From assembly GCA_937928385.1 (NCBI GenBank), contig CALEZD010000108.1, positions 62,001 through 126,000 of the forward strand: 64,000 nucleotides of DNA, read 5' to 3'. Position 1 is the stretch's first letter, and each line of letters starts with the position of its first letter. Under the pieces are notes generated by a model. That model was not told where the DNA came from and did not search any database. It was given only the letters and a program-made list of their open reading frames with translations. Origin of the DNA: an uncultured Bacteroidota bacterium (GTDB taxonomy: Bacteria; Bacteroidota; Bacteroidia; Chitinophagales; Chitinophagaceae). Position numbers and translations under genes: made by a program. This document shows, piece after piece, positions 34,063 through 42,263 of this stretch.

Positions 34063-34806
34063 ATGGACGATCAAAGCAAACCTTATAGCGACTATACAGT
34101 ATTGAGCAGCGAACAAAAGACCGGCTCACTGTCTAAAACATTTATGGCCAATGTTTTTGTCTGGATGTTTACCGCCCTCGCTACATCAGCTATCATGGCT
34201 TATGTATTCGCAGGGAACGATGGCCTTATGGATTTGCTCAGGAATGAAACAGGAATGACTATGCTCGGTTGGATAGTAATGCTGGCACCACTGGGTTTTG
34301 TAATGCTCATGTCTTTCGGTTTCAACAAATTATCTGCCCCTGCATTGACAGGCCTGTTCCTGTTATATGCAGCAGTTAATGGTATATCATTCAGCTTTAT
34401 ACTGCTAACATATACAGCAGGCTCAGTGATAGGCTGCTTTGCAGCTGCTGCGGCTATGTTTGGTATTATGGCAGTGTTGGGCTATACTACCAATCAAGAC
34501 CTGACCAAATTCGGCAGGCTGATGATGATGGGTGTGATAGGTATTATCATCGCTACCGTTATCAACTGGTTCCTGGGCAGCGAGCGTATGGACTACCTCA
34601 TCAGCATTATAGGTGTTGCCGTATTTACCGGCCTTACTGCCTACGATGTGCAGAAGTTGAAGCATATAGGCATGGGTATAGAACAGGAAGGTGTACCAGC
34701 CGTTAGCGCTAAGAAAGCAGCTGTATTCGGGGCATTATCATTGTACCTCGATTTCATAATGATATTCATCTACCTGCTGCGCTTATTCGGCGGCAGAAGG
34801 GATTAA
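34063..34806 (+). CDS. Bax inhibitor-1/YccA family membrane protein
   Basis: A 247-residue protein with seven membrane segments, belonging to the BI-1/YccA/TMBIM family of calcium-leak or stress-associated channels. Family features are FMANVFVWMFTALATSAIMAY, NGISFSFILLTYT, FTGLTAYDVQKLK and the C-terminal ALSLYLDFIMIFIYLLRLFGGRRD. The start at 34063 (MDDQSKPY) is favoured; an ATG 33 bp upstream lies right next to the -7 promoter box. It is monocistronic and ends at a hairpin with a T run at 34835-34862. Confidence 0.93.
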   Translation: MDDQSKPYSDYTVLSSEQKTGSLSKTFMANVFVWMFTALATSAIMAYVFAGNDGLMDLLRNETGMTMLGWIVMLAPLGFVMLMSFGFNKLSAPALTGLFLLYAAVNGISFSFILLTYTAGSVIGCFAAAAAMFGIMAVLGYTTNQDLTKFGRLMMMGVIGIIIATVINWFLGSERMDYLISIIGVAVFTGLTAYDVQKLKHIGMGIEQEGVPAVSAKKAAVFGALSLYLDFIMIFIYLLRLFGGRRD

Positions 34807-34833
34807 GTAACTATTGAAATCCTTTATGAAAAA

Positions 34834-34862
34834 TGCATCCACACAGAATGGATGCCTTTTTT
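34834..34862 (+). terminator. Rho-independent terminator
   Basis: GCATCC (34835-34840) pairs with GGATGC (34850-34855) and is followed by CTTTTTTG. It lies after the Bax inhibitor-1 gene. Confidence 0.8.
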
Positions 34863-34924
34863 GTGTCTTTTGATGAACCTTTAACAGGATTCCTGCGTTT
34901 TACATTCAACAAAAACATTGAATT

Positions 34925-35146
34925 ATGAAAAGGATCGGACTGATTGTTACTGTAGCATTTTTAATGCCCGTATTGTTTACATCCTGCAAAAAGGATTTCA
35001 CCTGCACATGTACTTCAACTGACGTGCTGGGAAATACAAGGACTGATACATATCCCCTTACTAACCAAACCAGGCCTGACGCAGTAGAAAACTGTGAGAA
35101 CTTTGAGAGAGATGGTACCTGGGCAACACGTAATTGCAACTTATAA
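34925..35146 (+). CDS. Small lipoprotein of unknown function
   Basis: A 73-residue lipoprotein (MKRIGLIVTVAFLMPVLFTSC, lipidated Cys21). The mature part has four further cysteines (FTCTCTSTD, ENCENF, RNCNL) that probably form disulfides. No family recognised, though short proteins starting SCKKDFTCTCT are frequent in Chitinophagales. It is followed by a 12-bp stem terminator. Confidence 0.75.
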   Translation: MKRIGLIVTVAFLMPVLFTSCKKDFTCTCTSTDVLGNTRTDTYPLTNQTRPDAVENCENFERDGTWATRNCNL

Positions 35147-35161
35147 TCGATATATAATCAT

Positions 35162-35199
35162 CCCGGCACAGACAAAGTAGTCTGTGTCGGGTTTATATT
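35162..35199. terminator. Terminator hairpin between convergent small lipoprotein genes
   Basis: CCCGGCACAGAC (35162-35173) pairs with GTCTGTGTCGGG (35180-35191), followed by TTTATATTTTT. It serves the gene at 34925-35146. Confidence 0.82.
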
Positions 35200-35200
35200 T

Positions 35201-35398
35201 TTACCTGTTTAGCGCATCAAAAGCGCCTTCTATTACATGCTCCGACATTTCCTCATCTTCCCTTGACTTTTCCAGGCTGTCCCGTTGCTGCCCGGTCAAT
35301 GTTGTATCCCTGGCAATCTTATCCTGCTCATGGGTTACGGTTTCATTGCCGCACGAGGCTAATATTATTGTGGCTGCTATGAATATAAGTTGCTTCAT
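35201..35398 (-). CDS. Small lipoprotein of unknown function
   Basis: A 65-residue lipoprotein: signal MKQLIFIAATIILASC (Cys16), then a strongly charged helical segment (HEQDKIARDTTLTGQQRDSLEKSREDEEMSEHVIEGAFDALNR). No family known to me. It starts 12 bp after the lepA stop on the same strand and may be expressed with it. Confidence 0.65.
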   Translation of the reverse strand: MKQLIFIAATIILASCGNETVTHEQDKIARDTTLTGQQRDSLEKSREDEEMSEHVIEGAFDALNR

Positions 35399-35410
35399 AC
35401 TGCAAAAGTA

Positions 35411-37207
35411 TTAATCATCCAGCTTCAGCACTGCCAGGAAGGCCTCCTGCGGTATATCCACATTACCTATCTGGCGCATACGTTTCTTACCTTCTTTCTG
35501 CTTTTCCAGCAGCTTACGCTTACGGCTGATGTCGCCACCATAACACTTGGCGGTAACGTCTTTACGCATAGCCGATATGGTTTCTCGGGCCACCACTTTG
35601 GCGCCTACTGCCGCCTGTATGGCTATCATAAACTGCTGGCGGGGTAACAACTCTTTCAACTTGGCGCAGAGTTTGCGGCCAAAGTCTTGTGTACGGCTGC
35701 GGTGTATCAATGCACTCAAGGCATCCACTTTATCACCGTTCAGCAGTATGTCCATCTTTACTATATCACTCTCACGGTAGTCAATCGGCTGATAGTCGAA
35801 TGAAGCATAACCACGGGTAGAAGATTTCAGTTTGTCGTAAAAATCGAATACAATCTCGGTCAGTGGTAGTTCAAATATCAGTTCCACCCTTGTAGGGGTA
35901 AGATAATGCTGGTTGATAAGCAGGCCACGTTTGCCCAGGCATAGGCTCATGATATTACCGATATAATCAGGCAATGTAATAATCTGCGCACGTATAAAAG
36001 GCTCTTCTATCCTGTCCAGCCTGCTGGGGTCGGGCATTTCTGTGGGATTGTTCACCGTAATAGCCTTGTCCTTTTCGCGGGTCAGGTAGGCTTTAAAGCT
36101 CACGTTGGGCACTGTGGTTATCACGGTCTGGTTGAACTCGCGTTCCAGCCTTTCCTGTATAATTTCCATGTGCAGCATACCCAGGAATCCGCAACGGAAA
36201 CCAAAACCCAGCGCCTGCGATGTCTCCGGCTCAAAAGTCAGAGAAGCATCGTTCAACTGTAGTTTTTCCATACAGTCGCGCAGCTCTTCAAAGTCTTCCG
36301 TCACTACGGGGAATATACCTGCGAATACCATCGGCTTTACTTCCTCGAAACCTTTTACGGCTTCTATATGCGGATTAGCCACCGTGGTAATGGTATCACC
36401 TACCTTTATCTCTTTGGCATTTTTGATGCCGGTTATCACATAACCTACATCGCCGGTTTTTACTTCTTTCTTTGGTGCAAGGCCTAGCTTAAGTATACCT
36501 ACCTCGTCAGCAAAATACTCCTCATCAGCATGGTAGAATTTTATCTTTTCGCCCTTATGAATGCTTCCATTGATGATACGGTAGTAAGCTATAACACCCC
36601 TGAAAGAGTTGAACACACTATCGAATATCAATGCCTGCAACGGTGCGTCAGGATTGCCTTTGGGGGCAGGAATCCTTTCGATAACGGCAGCTAGTATCTC
36701 CTCTATCCCTATACCCGATTTTCCGCTGGCATGTATGATTTCCTCAGGCTTGCAGCCTATCAGGTCCACTATCTGGTCGGTCACTACCTCTATCATAGCG
36801 CCATCCATGTCTATCTTGTTGATAACAGGGATGATTTCCAGGTCGTTTTCGAGTGCCAGGTACAGGTTAGATATGGTTTGCGCCTGTATACCCTGCGATG
36901 CATCTACCAGCAGCAACGCACCTTCGCATGCCGCCAGTGCGCGCGATACTTCGTAAGAGAAATCTACGTGGCCGGGGGTGTCTATCAGGTTCAGGGTATA
37001 TTGTTCGCCCTTGTACTCATAGTCCATCTGTATAGCGTGGCTCTTGATGGTAATACCCTTCTCTCGCTCCAGGTCCATGTCATCCAGCACCTGTGCCTGC
37101 ATATCACGGTCGGATATGGTGTGGGTAAACTCCAGCAACCTGTCTGCCAGGGTGCTCTTACCGTGGTCAATATGCGCTATTATACAGAAATTTCTTATGT
37201 GTTGCAT
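35411..37207 (-). CDS. lepA: Elongation factor 4 (LepA)
   Basis: A 598-residue translational GTPase of usual length. The G domain has AHIDHGKSTL, DTPGHVDF and NKIDM. The LepA-specific C-terminal part includes MLHMEIIQERLEREF, YVGNIM-like DYIGNIMSLC, and the end IPQEAFLAVLKLDD. It back-translocates stalled ribosomes or assists initiation and ribosome assembly. I start at ATG 37207 (MQHIRNFCIIAHIDHGK); the ATG 21 bp upstream lies close to the TACCTTTG promoter box at 37226-37233. Confidence 0.97.
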   Translation of the reverse strand: MQHIRNFCIIAHIDHGKSTLADRLLEFTHTISDRDMQAQVLDDMDLEREKGITIKSHAIQMDYEYKGEQYTLNLIDTPGHVDFSYEVSRALAACEGALLLVDASQGIQAQTISNLYLALENDLEIIPVINKIDMDGAMIEVVTDQIVDLIGCKPEEIIHASGKSGIGIEEILAAVIERIPAPKGNPDAPLQALIFDSVFNSFRGVIAYYRIINGSIHKGEKIKFYHADEEYFADEVGILKLGLAPKKEVKTGDVGYVITGIKNAKEIKVGDTITTVANPHIEAVKGFEEVKPMVFAGIFPVVTEDFEELRDCMEKLQLNDASLTFEPETSQALGFGFRCGFLGMLHMEIIQERLEREFNQTVITTVPNVSFKAYLTREKDKAITVNNPTEMPDPSRLDRIEEPFIRAQIITLPDYIGNIMSLCLGKRGLLINQHYLTPTRVELIFELPLTEIVFDFYDKLKSSTRGYASFDYQPIDYRESDIVKMDILLNGDKVDALSALIHRSRTQDFGRKLCAKLKELLPRQQFMIAIQAAVGAKVVARETISAMRKDVTAKCYGGDISRKRKLLEKQKEGKKRMRQIGNVDIPQEAFLAVLKLDD

Positions 37208-37225
37208 GCTGTTATTAAAAGTCTG

Positions 37226-37233
37226 CAAAGGTA
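37226..37233 (-). promoter_or_regulatory. Promoter -7 box (TACCTTTG) of lepA
   Basis: Minus-strand match to TAnnTTTG, 18 nt before the lepA start. Confidence 0.55.
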
Positions 37234-37320
37234 CGGTGTTTAGACTGAATCCTGATAAATATGACGTATTAGTTTAAACTGGCATTATTATTGAATTTGA
37301 AAAGAATAAATTCACTTAGG

Positions 37321-37965
37321 ATGAAGCCCTTATACCTATTTGTCGCCATTTCGATTTGCGTCACCTCAATATTTGCACAGGAGGATAAAGCATTATATCA
37401 AACCATTTGGGGGAGAGACAAGATACACCTTAACTTATCAGTTCCTTTTATTAATTACATCCATGCCGTACCTCAGGGCGAATCCCTTTATGAAGAAACC
37501 GGAATACTTGGATTTTCGATAGGTGTCAACCGCTGTAATAATTACAACCACTTTAAATCACTGCAAATTGGCGTAACCAGTGCCAGGCCTCCGGGTGAAA
37601 GTTTTCCGGACAGTACAGGATGGGAATATGCCCGGGCAGCAATGTCTTTTTTTGTCAACGCGCGACAGAATCATGTATGGAAACGCCTCGATATCGGATA
37701 TGGTCCGCTCTTGAGTTATCACGGCCTGCGTTATGGCTGGTTTAACAATGAACAGAGCATAGATAGTATGATAACACACAATAATTGGGGTTTGGGGGGC
37801 AGCTTTACTGCATACTTCAGGGTGGTATATTTTCTCTATGCAGGAGTATTATATCAACCACAACTTTTCTCTCTATCCGATGGTTTCAAAATGAAATATG
37901 AGCACGTATTGAGCTTCGATATTCTTTTCAGGCTGGATTTAAGTAGGAAAGTGCAGGCTGACTAA
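37321..37965 (+). CDS. Secreted protein of unknown function
   Basis: A 214-residue protein with signal peptide MKPLYLFVAISICVTSIFAQ. The mature region alternates aromatic and polar residues in likely beta strands (IHLNLSVPFINYIHA, SLQIGVTSARPP, RLDIGYGPLLSYHGLRYGW, YFLYAGVLYQPQLF) and ends FRLDLSRKVQAD, which could be a small outer-membrane beta barrel. No named family. An ATG 30 bp upstream is in frame (MNLKRINSLR), but the chosen start gives a cleaner signal peptide. Confidence 0.7.
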   Translation: MKPLYLFVAISICVTSIFAQEDKALYQTIWGRDKIHLNLSVPFINYIHAVPQGESLYEETGILGFSIGVNRCNNYNHFKSLQIGVTSARPPGESFPDSTGWEYARAAMSFFVNARQNHVWKRLDIGYGPLLSYHGLRYGWFNNEQSIDSMITHNNWGLGGSFTAYFRVVYFLYAGVLYQPQLFSLSDGFKMKYEHVLSFDILFRLDLSRKVQAD

Positions 37966-37971
37966 ACACCC

Positions 37972-38451
37972 TTATCTTTCTTTCAACAACACATTAGCCG
38001 TCGCCACTACCCCTTCTTCCCTACCTATAAAGCTCAGGTGCTCGGTGGTGGTTGCCTTGATGGAAACATCATCAATGCTCAATTCGAGTATCCGGGCAAT
38101 CGCCTCCTGCATTTGGGGGACAAAGGGCTTAATTTTCGGTGCCTGTAGCAGCAGGGTGCTATCTACATTCACTATGCCATAACCTTTTTCTGTTATCAGC
38201 TTGTAGCAATGCGCCAACAGCAGTTTACTGTCGGCACCTTTGTACTGTGGGTCAGTATCAGGAAAATGCACGCCTATATCGCCCAGCGCCAAGGCACCCA
38301 GCATAGCATCGCAAATAGCATGGAGCAGTACGTCGGCATCGCTATGGCCAACAGCCCCTTTAGTATGTGGTATCAATATGCCGCCCAGCCATAGCTCACG
38401 GCCTTCTTCCATCCGGTGAAAATCTATTCCTTGTCCTATACGGTATGACAT
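37972..38451 (-). CDS. ispF: 2-C-methyl-D-erythritol 2,4-cyclodiphosphate synthase
   Basis: A 159-residue enzyme of the MEP isoprenoid pathway that converts CDP-ME 2-phosphate to MEcPP and CMP. It has RIGQGIDFHRM at the N-terminus with the metal-binding Asp and His, then GHSDADVLLHAICDAMLGALALGDIG with the second metal His and substrate contacts, and SFIGREEGVVATANVLL at the end. Standard length. It is convergent with the gene before it and transcribed alone here. Confidence 0.96.
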   Translation of the reverse strand: MSYRIGQGIDFHRMEEGRELWLGGILIPHTKGAVGHSDADVLLHAICDAMLGALALGDIGVHFPDTDPQYKGADSKLLLAHCYKLITEKGYGIVNVDSTLLLQAPKIKPFVPQMQEAIARILELSIDDVSIKATTTEHLSFIGREEGVVATANVLLKER

Positions 38452-38565
38452 GGGGTAAAGTTAATGCGATAATCTAACATTGCGGTAATACGATAACAGG
38501 TCAATAAGTTAATTAGGGGAATACGGTTCTCAATAGGTTTAATATTGTTTATTGCCCGGCAATAC

Positions 38566-38600
38566 ATAAAAACGCCCCGTATATGTACGGGGCGTTTTCG
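38566..38600 (-). terminator. Rho-independent terminator of the L25 gene
   Basis: A 13-bp perfect stem (AAAACGCCCCGTA and its complement) around a 4-nt loop, with T tracts on the minus strand. It lies just after the L25 stop codon. Confidence 0.87.
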
Positions 38601-38618
38601 TTATTTTTAATCAGCTGA

Positions 38619-39212
38619 TTACTTTTTCTTTTCAGGAGTAGCAGCTGCGTCAGCTTCTGCCTGTTTCAGCGCACGTGTCATTACTACAGACGCGATAGGA
38701 ATACGCGGCGGGTTCATGATTTCGATATTGTCAGCTTTAATGTCCTGTACACGCACGTTACCGTTCAGTTGCAGGTCATCTATATTTATTTCAAGGTGCT
38801 CAGTCAGGTACTTTGGATAAGTACGCACTTTTACTGATTTCAACTTGATAACCAGGCGGCCGCCCTCTTTTACACCCTGCGGCTGGCCAGCAAAGAAGAT
38901 AGGCAGTTCAGCTATCACTTTCTTGCCTTCTACCAGCTCCAGGAAGTCCATGTGCGCCAGGTCGTCTGTCACCACGTCAAACTGCATGTCTTTCATGATG
39001 CAACGGTGTGTTTTACCATTTACATCAATTTCCACCAGTTGAAATTCGGGTGAATACACCAGGCCACGTACCGCCAGCGGCGCTACTGTGATGTGGATAG
39101 TTTCTTCGCCACCATAAATAACAGCGGGGACTTTCCCTTCAGAACGAAGGCGGCGTGTAGCAGATTTGCCGTGCTCGCTTCTGAGTTCTCCTTGTACTTT
39201 AATAGTTTTCAT
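38619..39212 (-). CDS. rplY: 50S ribosomal protein L25/CTC
   Basis: A 197-residue L25 of the long CTC type, which binds 5S rRNA. The N-terminal domain starts MKTIKVQGELRSEHGKSATRRLRSEGKVPAVIYG, and the TL5-like C-terminal domain spans about 100-180 (LPIFFAGQPQGVKEGGRLVIKLKSVKVRTYPKYLTEHLEINI). The end is an Ala/Glu/Lys tail (ADAAATPEKKK). It is followed by a strong terminator, while prs lies upstream on the same strand with a gap of about 160 bp. Confidence 0.96.
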   Translation of the reverse strand: MKTIKVQGELRSEHGKSATRRLRSEGKVPAVIYGGEETIHITVAPLAVRGLVYSPEFQLVEIDVNGKTHRCIMKDMQFDVVTDDLAHMDFLELVEGKKVIAELPIFFAGQPQGVKEGGRLVIKLKSVKVRTYPKYLTEHLEINIDDLQLNGNVRVQDIKADNIEIMNPPRIPIASVVMTRALKQAEADAAATPEKKK

Positions 39213-39374
39213 TACTTAACTTTTGTAACCCTTTCAACACCGTGCGCATACCCGGCAAACATCCGGACGTTGAAACGTTTTTTTAAATTGTTAGTTTTTG
39301 TCAAGGCCGCCAATACTGGTCGGGCCGGGTTTTGTTGTTTAAACAGTCTTTAAAAATATGTCGTGGCCAATTGC

Positions 39375-40322
39375 TTAGCCTTTCAATTTGCTATGTATAA
39401 ATAACGAGTTGATGGACTTGTTCTCAAAAGCATTGCGGATAGCTACTCCGAACAGTTCTGATGTCGTCAACACTTTTATTTTAGCACTTTCCTTCTTCAG
39501 CGGTATCGTATCACACACCACCAGTTCTTCCAACTCGCTGTTTTCGATATTTTCGTACGCCTTGCCACTCAATACAGGGTGGGTACAGAACGCACGAACC
39601 GATAATGCCCCTTTGTCTTTCAATACCGAAGCCGCTTTGCTGAGGGTGCCGGCAGTATCGCATATATCGTCTATCAATATTACGTTTTTGCCTGATACAT
39701 CACCTATTACAGTCATACCGGCCACCTCGTTGGCACGCTTGCGTTCCTTATCACATATCACCATATCAATGCCAAAATACTTGGCCACTTCGCGCACACG
39801 GTTGGTACTTCCTACGTCGGGGGCCGCAAAGATAAGGTTTTCTATATTAAGTTGTTCAATATATGGTATGAAAATGGCAGAACTGTCTAAGTGGTCCACC
39901 GGTATATCAAAAAATCCTTGTATCTGTGGTGCGTGCAAGTCCATGGTAATGATACGGTTGGCGCCCGCGGTAGTCAGCAGGTTGGCTATCAGCTTGGACG
40001 CAATAGACACACGGGGCTTGTCTTTACGGTCTTGCCTGGCGAAGCCGAAGTAAGGGATAACCGCCGTAATATACCCCGCAGAGGCACGCTTGGCGGCATC
40101 AATCATCATCAGCAGTTCCAGCAGGTTGTCAGACGGGGCGAAGGTGGATTGTACCAGGAACACATAATCGCCGCGGATAGACTCCTGGAAAATGGGCTGA
40201 AACTCGCCATCACTAAACCTGTTGACCTGCATCTGGCCCAGCTTTTTGCCAAAGGCTTTGGCTATCTTTTCCGCCAGGTACTCCGACCCTGTACCCGAGA
40301 ATAATTTTACTGCTGACTGCAT
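39375..40322 (-). CDS. prs: Ribose-phosphate pyrophosphokinase
   Basis: A 315-residue PRPP synthase making phosphoribosyl pyrophosphate from ribose 5-phosphate and ATP. It has RFSDGEFQPIFQESIRG in the N-terminal domain, the flexible-loop region FGFARQDRKDKPR, the metal-binding MDLHAPQIQGFFDIPVDHL, and the PRPP-binding VILIDDICDTAGTL. Standard length. The -7 box TAACTTTG lies 23 nt before the start. PRPP feeds purine synthesis, and purC is the divergent neighbour. Confidence 0.96.
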   Translation of the reverse strand: MQSAVKLFSGTGSEYLAEKIAKAFGKKLGQMQVNRFSDGEFQPIFQESIRGDYVFLVQSTFAPSDNLLELLMMIDAAKRASAGYITAVIPYFGFARQDRKDKPRVSIASKLIANLLTTAGANRIITMDLHAPQIQGFFDIPVDHLDSSAIFIPYIEQLNIENLIFAAPDVGSTNRVREVAKYFGIDMVICDKERKRANEVAGMTVIGDVSGKNVILIDDICDTAGTLSKAASVLKDKGALSVRAFCTHPVLSGKAYENIENSELEELVVCDTIPLKKESAKIKVLTTSELFGVAIRNAFENKSINSLFIHSKLKG

Positions 40323-40345
40323 GACTGTAATTGAGAATGAGGGGG

Positions 40346-40353
40346 CAAAGTTA
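40346..40353 (-). promoter_or_regulatory. Promoter -7 box (TAACTTTG) of prs
   Basis: Exact TAnnTTTG match on the minus strand, 23 nt before the prs start. Confidence 0.55.
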
Positions 40354-40460
40354 GGTAATCATTAAGTTTATTAAAAGGGAAATTTGGAGTTGAGGATACA
40401 CCACTGCTGTAAACAGCCATATAAGATAATACCAGGTGGCCTGAGGTGATTTTTTATTAC

Positions 40461-40468
40461 TAATTTTG
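40461..40468 (+). promoter_or_regulatory. Promoter -7 box (TAATTTTG) of purC
   Basis: Exact TAnnTTTG match 32 nt before the purC start. Confidence 0.55.
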
Positions 40469-40500
40469 CCGTCTTATATAAATCATATTAACGCATATCT

Positions 40501-41424
40501 ATGCTGCAACTCCCCAACCAGACGGCTTTTTATAAAGGAAAAGTGCGCGATGTATATACTATAGCCGATAAATACCTTGTAATGGTAGTGAGCGACCGTA
40601 TATCAGCCTTCGACGTAGTGCTGCCCCGCCCCATTCCTTACAAAGGGCAAGTGCTGAACACCATCGCCGCCCGTTTCCTGGATGCAACCCGAGATATAGT
40701 ACCCAACTGGAAAATCAGTTCTCCCCTGCCCAATGTGACGATCGGGCATAAATGTGAGACCTTTCCTGTAGAGATGGTGATACGCGGCAACCTGGCAGGC
40801 CATGCATGGCGAACCTACAAGAGCGGCCTGCGCGAACTGTGTGGCGTGCCCCTGCCCGAGGGAATGAAGGAAAATGATTTCTTCAACCACCCCATCATTA
40901 CCCCATCTACCAAGGCGCACGAGGGGCACGACGAGGATATATCGAAAGAAGAAATAATAGCACGCGGCCTGGTGAGCAAAGAAGATTATGAAGAGTTGGA
41001 ACGCATCACGCAAGCGTTGTTTGAGCGTGGCAGGCAGATGGCCCGCGAGCGTGGGCTGATACTGGTAGATACCAAGTATGAGTTTGGCAAAATAGGCGAT
41101 ACCATCTACCTGATAGACGAGATACACACCCCCGACAGCAGCCGTTATTTTTATGCCAATGAATATGACGAGCGCCAGGCAAAAGACTTGCCGCAAAAAC
41201 AGCTGAGCAAGGAATTTGTACGCGAGTGGCTGATGGAAAACGGTTTCCAGGGCAAGGAAGGACAAACCGTGCCTGAAATGACGGATGACGTGGTAACGAT
41301 GATTTCGGACAGGTACATAGAACTGTATGAGCAGGTGACCGGGACAGTGTTTATCAAAGAAGATCTGAGCGAGGAAGAGTGGAGGAACACTCTTTCAGAA
41401 GCTGTTAAGGAACTAATACAGTAG
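40501..41424 (+). CDS. purC: Phosphoribosylaminoimidazole-succinocarboxamide synthase
   Basis: A 307-residue SAICAR synthetase, the longer form of the enzyme, which joins CAIR and aspartate using ATP. Landmarks are YKGKVRDVYTIADKYLVMVVSDRISAFDVVLPRPIPYKG at the ATP site, PVEMVIRGNLAGHAWRTYKSG, and LVDTKYEFGKIGDTIYLIDEIHTPDSSRY near the C-terminal metal and substrate site. Its stop codon lies inside a long stem-loop (41415-41449) that probably ends transcription. It is divergent from prs, whose product is a precursor in the same pathway. Confidence 0.97.
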   Translation: MLQLPNQTAFYKGKVRDVYTIADKYLVMVVSDRISAFDVVLPRPIPYKGQVLNTIAARFLDATRDIVPNWKISSPLPNVTIGHKCETFPVEMVIRGNLAGHAWRTYKSGLRELCGVPLPEGMKENDFFNHPIITPSTKAHEGHDEDISKEEIIARGLVSKEDYEELERITQALFERGRQMARERGLILVDTKYEFGKIGDTIYLIDEIHTPDSSRYFYANEYDERQAKDLPQKQLSKEFVREWLMENGFQGKEGQTVPEMTDDVVTMISDRYIELYEQVTGTVFIKEDLSEEEWRNTLSEAVKELIQ

Positions 41425-41449
41425 CATCAATACATGATGCTACTGTATT
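41415..41449. terminator. Stem-loop overlapping the purC stop codon
   Basis: A 15-bp perfect stem (AATACAGTAGCATCA and its complement) around ATACA. The TAG stop of purC is in the left arm. The T run that follows is weak, so its use as an intrinsic terminator is likely but not certain. Confidence 0.6.
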
Positions 41450-41489
41450 AATCGAAACGTTTATTAGTATCTTGTTACAGTAACATATC

Positions 41490-42125
41490 CTATTTTTTGT
41501 CAACAACTGTGAGGTAGAAAATGATGTAGTGCTCCACACCGTACTTTTCATACCATTGTTCGGGTGGTACACCATCATATGTTAACTGACAATAAGAAGA
41601 TTCTGTATTGCCTTTGTTATCGTCTTTAACAGTATATGGCAGCGCAAAAGTGAACAATGGAGTTTTTTTGTTGTAGGTATAAGTACCATTGCTGTAATCT
41701 ATAGTACGCATACTATACCCTTTCTTCACACGTCTTTCAAAGTTAACATCAATACTAAACCGCGGATAGACAAATTCCATATGTATAGATGTATCTTCTT
41801 CCCCGCTTAATAATGTAAATTCAAAGCTCGTATCGCTACCATTTGCACCATAAAAATTATCAGGCAAGCCCCTCGTTAATACTTGTTCTTTACTCGCTTT
41901 ACCATTAGTGTATTCAACATATGACAGGTCCACTTTCTTACCTGCAATATCGGGTGCTGAAAGAATTACCTTATTACGCTCTATAGCTAAAAAATGCATT
42001 AATTGCCTTATTTCACTGCTTTCAGAGCCTGATTTGATGTCTATGGCATAACTGTTATTTTGGGCTGTACATTGCAGGCAGAGAATCAGGGCAAAGGAAA
42101 TGGATACGAGTTGCTTAAGGTTCAT
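41490..42125 (-). CDS. Secreted protein of unknown function
   Basis: A 211-residue protein when started at ATG 42125 (MNLKQLVSISFALILCLQCTAQ, a signal peptide that may contain a lipobox-like Cys). The mature part is beta-rich (VDLSYVEYTNGKASKEQVLTRGLP, TSIHMEFVYPRFSIDVNFERRV, YHIIFYLTVVDKK-like end). No family recognised. It is monocistronic and divergent from hutU. Confidence 0.7.
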   Translation of the reverse strand: MNLKQLVSISFALILCLQCTAQNNSYAIDIKSGSESSEIRQLMHFLAIERNKVILSAPDIAGKKVDLSYVEYTNGKASKEQVLTRGLPDNFYGANGSDTSFEFTLLSGEEDTSIHMEFVYPRFSIDVNFERRVKKGYSMRTIDYSNGTYTYNKKTPLFTFALPYTVKDDNKGNTESSYCQLTYDGVPPEQWYEKYGVEHYIIFYLTVVDKK

Positions 42126-42235
42126 ATAAATAAGATTTAGGTCGTGTTGGCTCAAATATAATATATAGGCTGTCTAAAAACGAATTATTTTGAGCTTGTG
42201 TGCAACTGTCGACCATACAGGTTAACAAGGTTTTG

Positions 42236-42243
42236 TACTTTTG
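42236..42243 (+). promoter_or_regulatory. Promoter -7 box (TACTTTTG) of hutU
   Basis: Exact TAnnTTTG match 20 nt before the hutU start. Confidence 0.55.
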
Positions 42244-42263
42244 CACCTCCAAGAAGTATAGAT

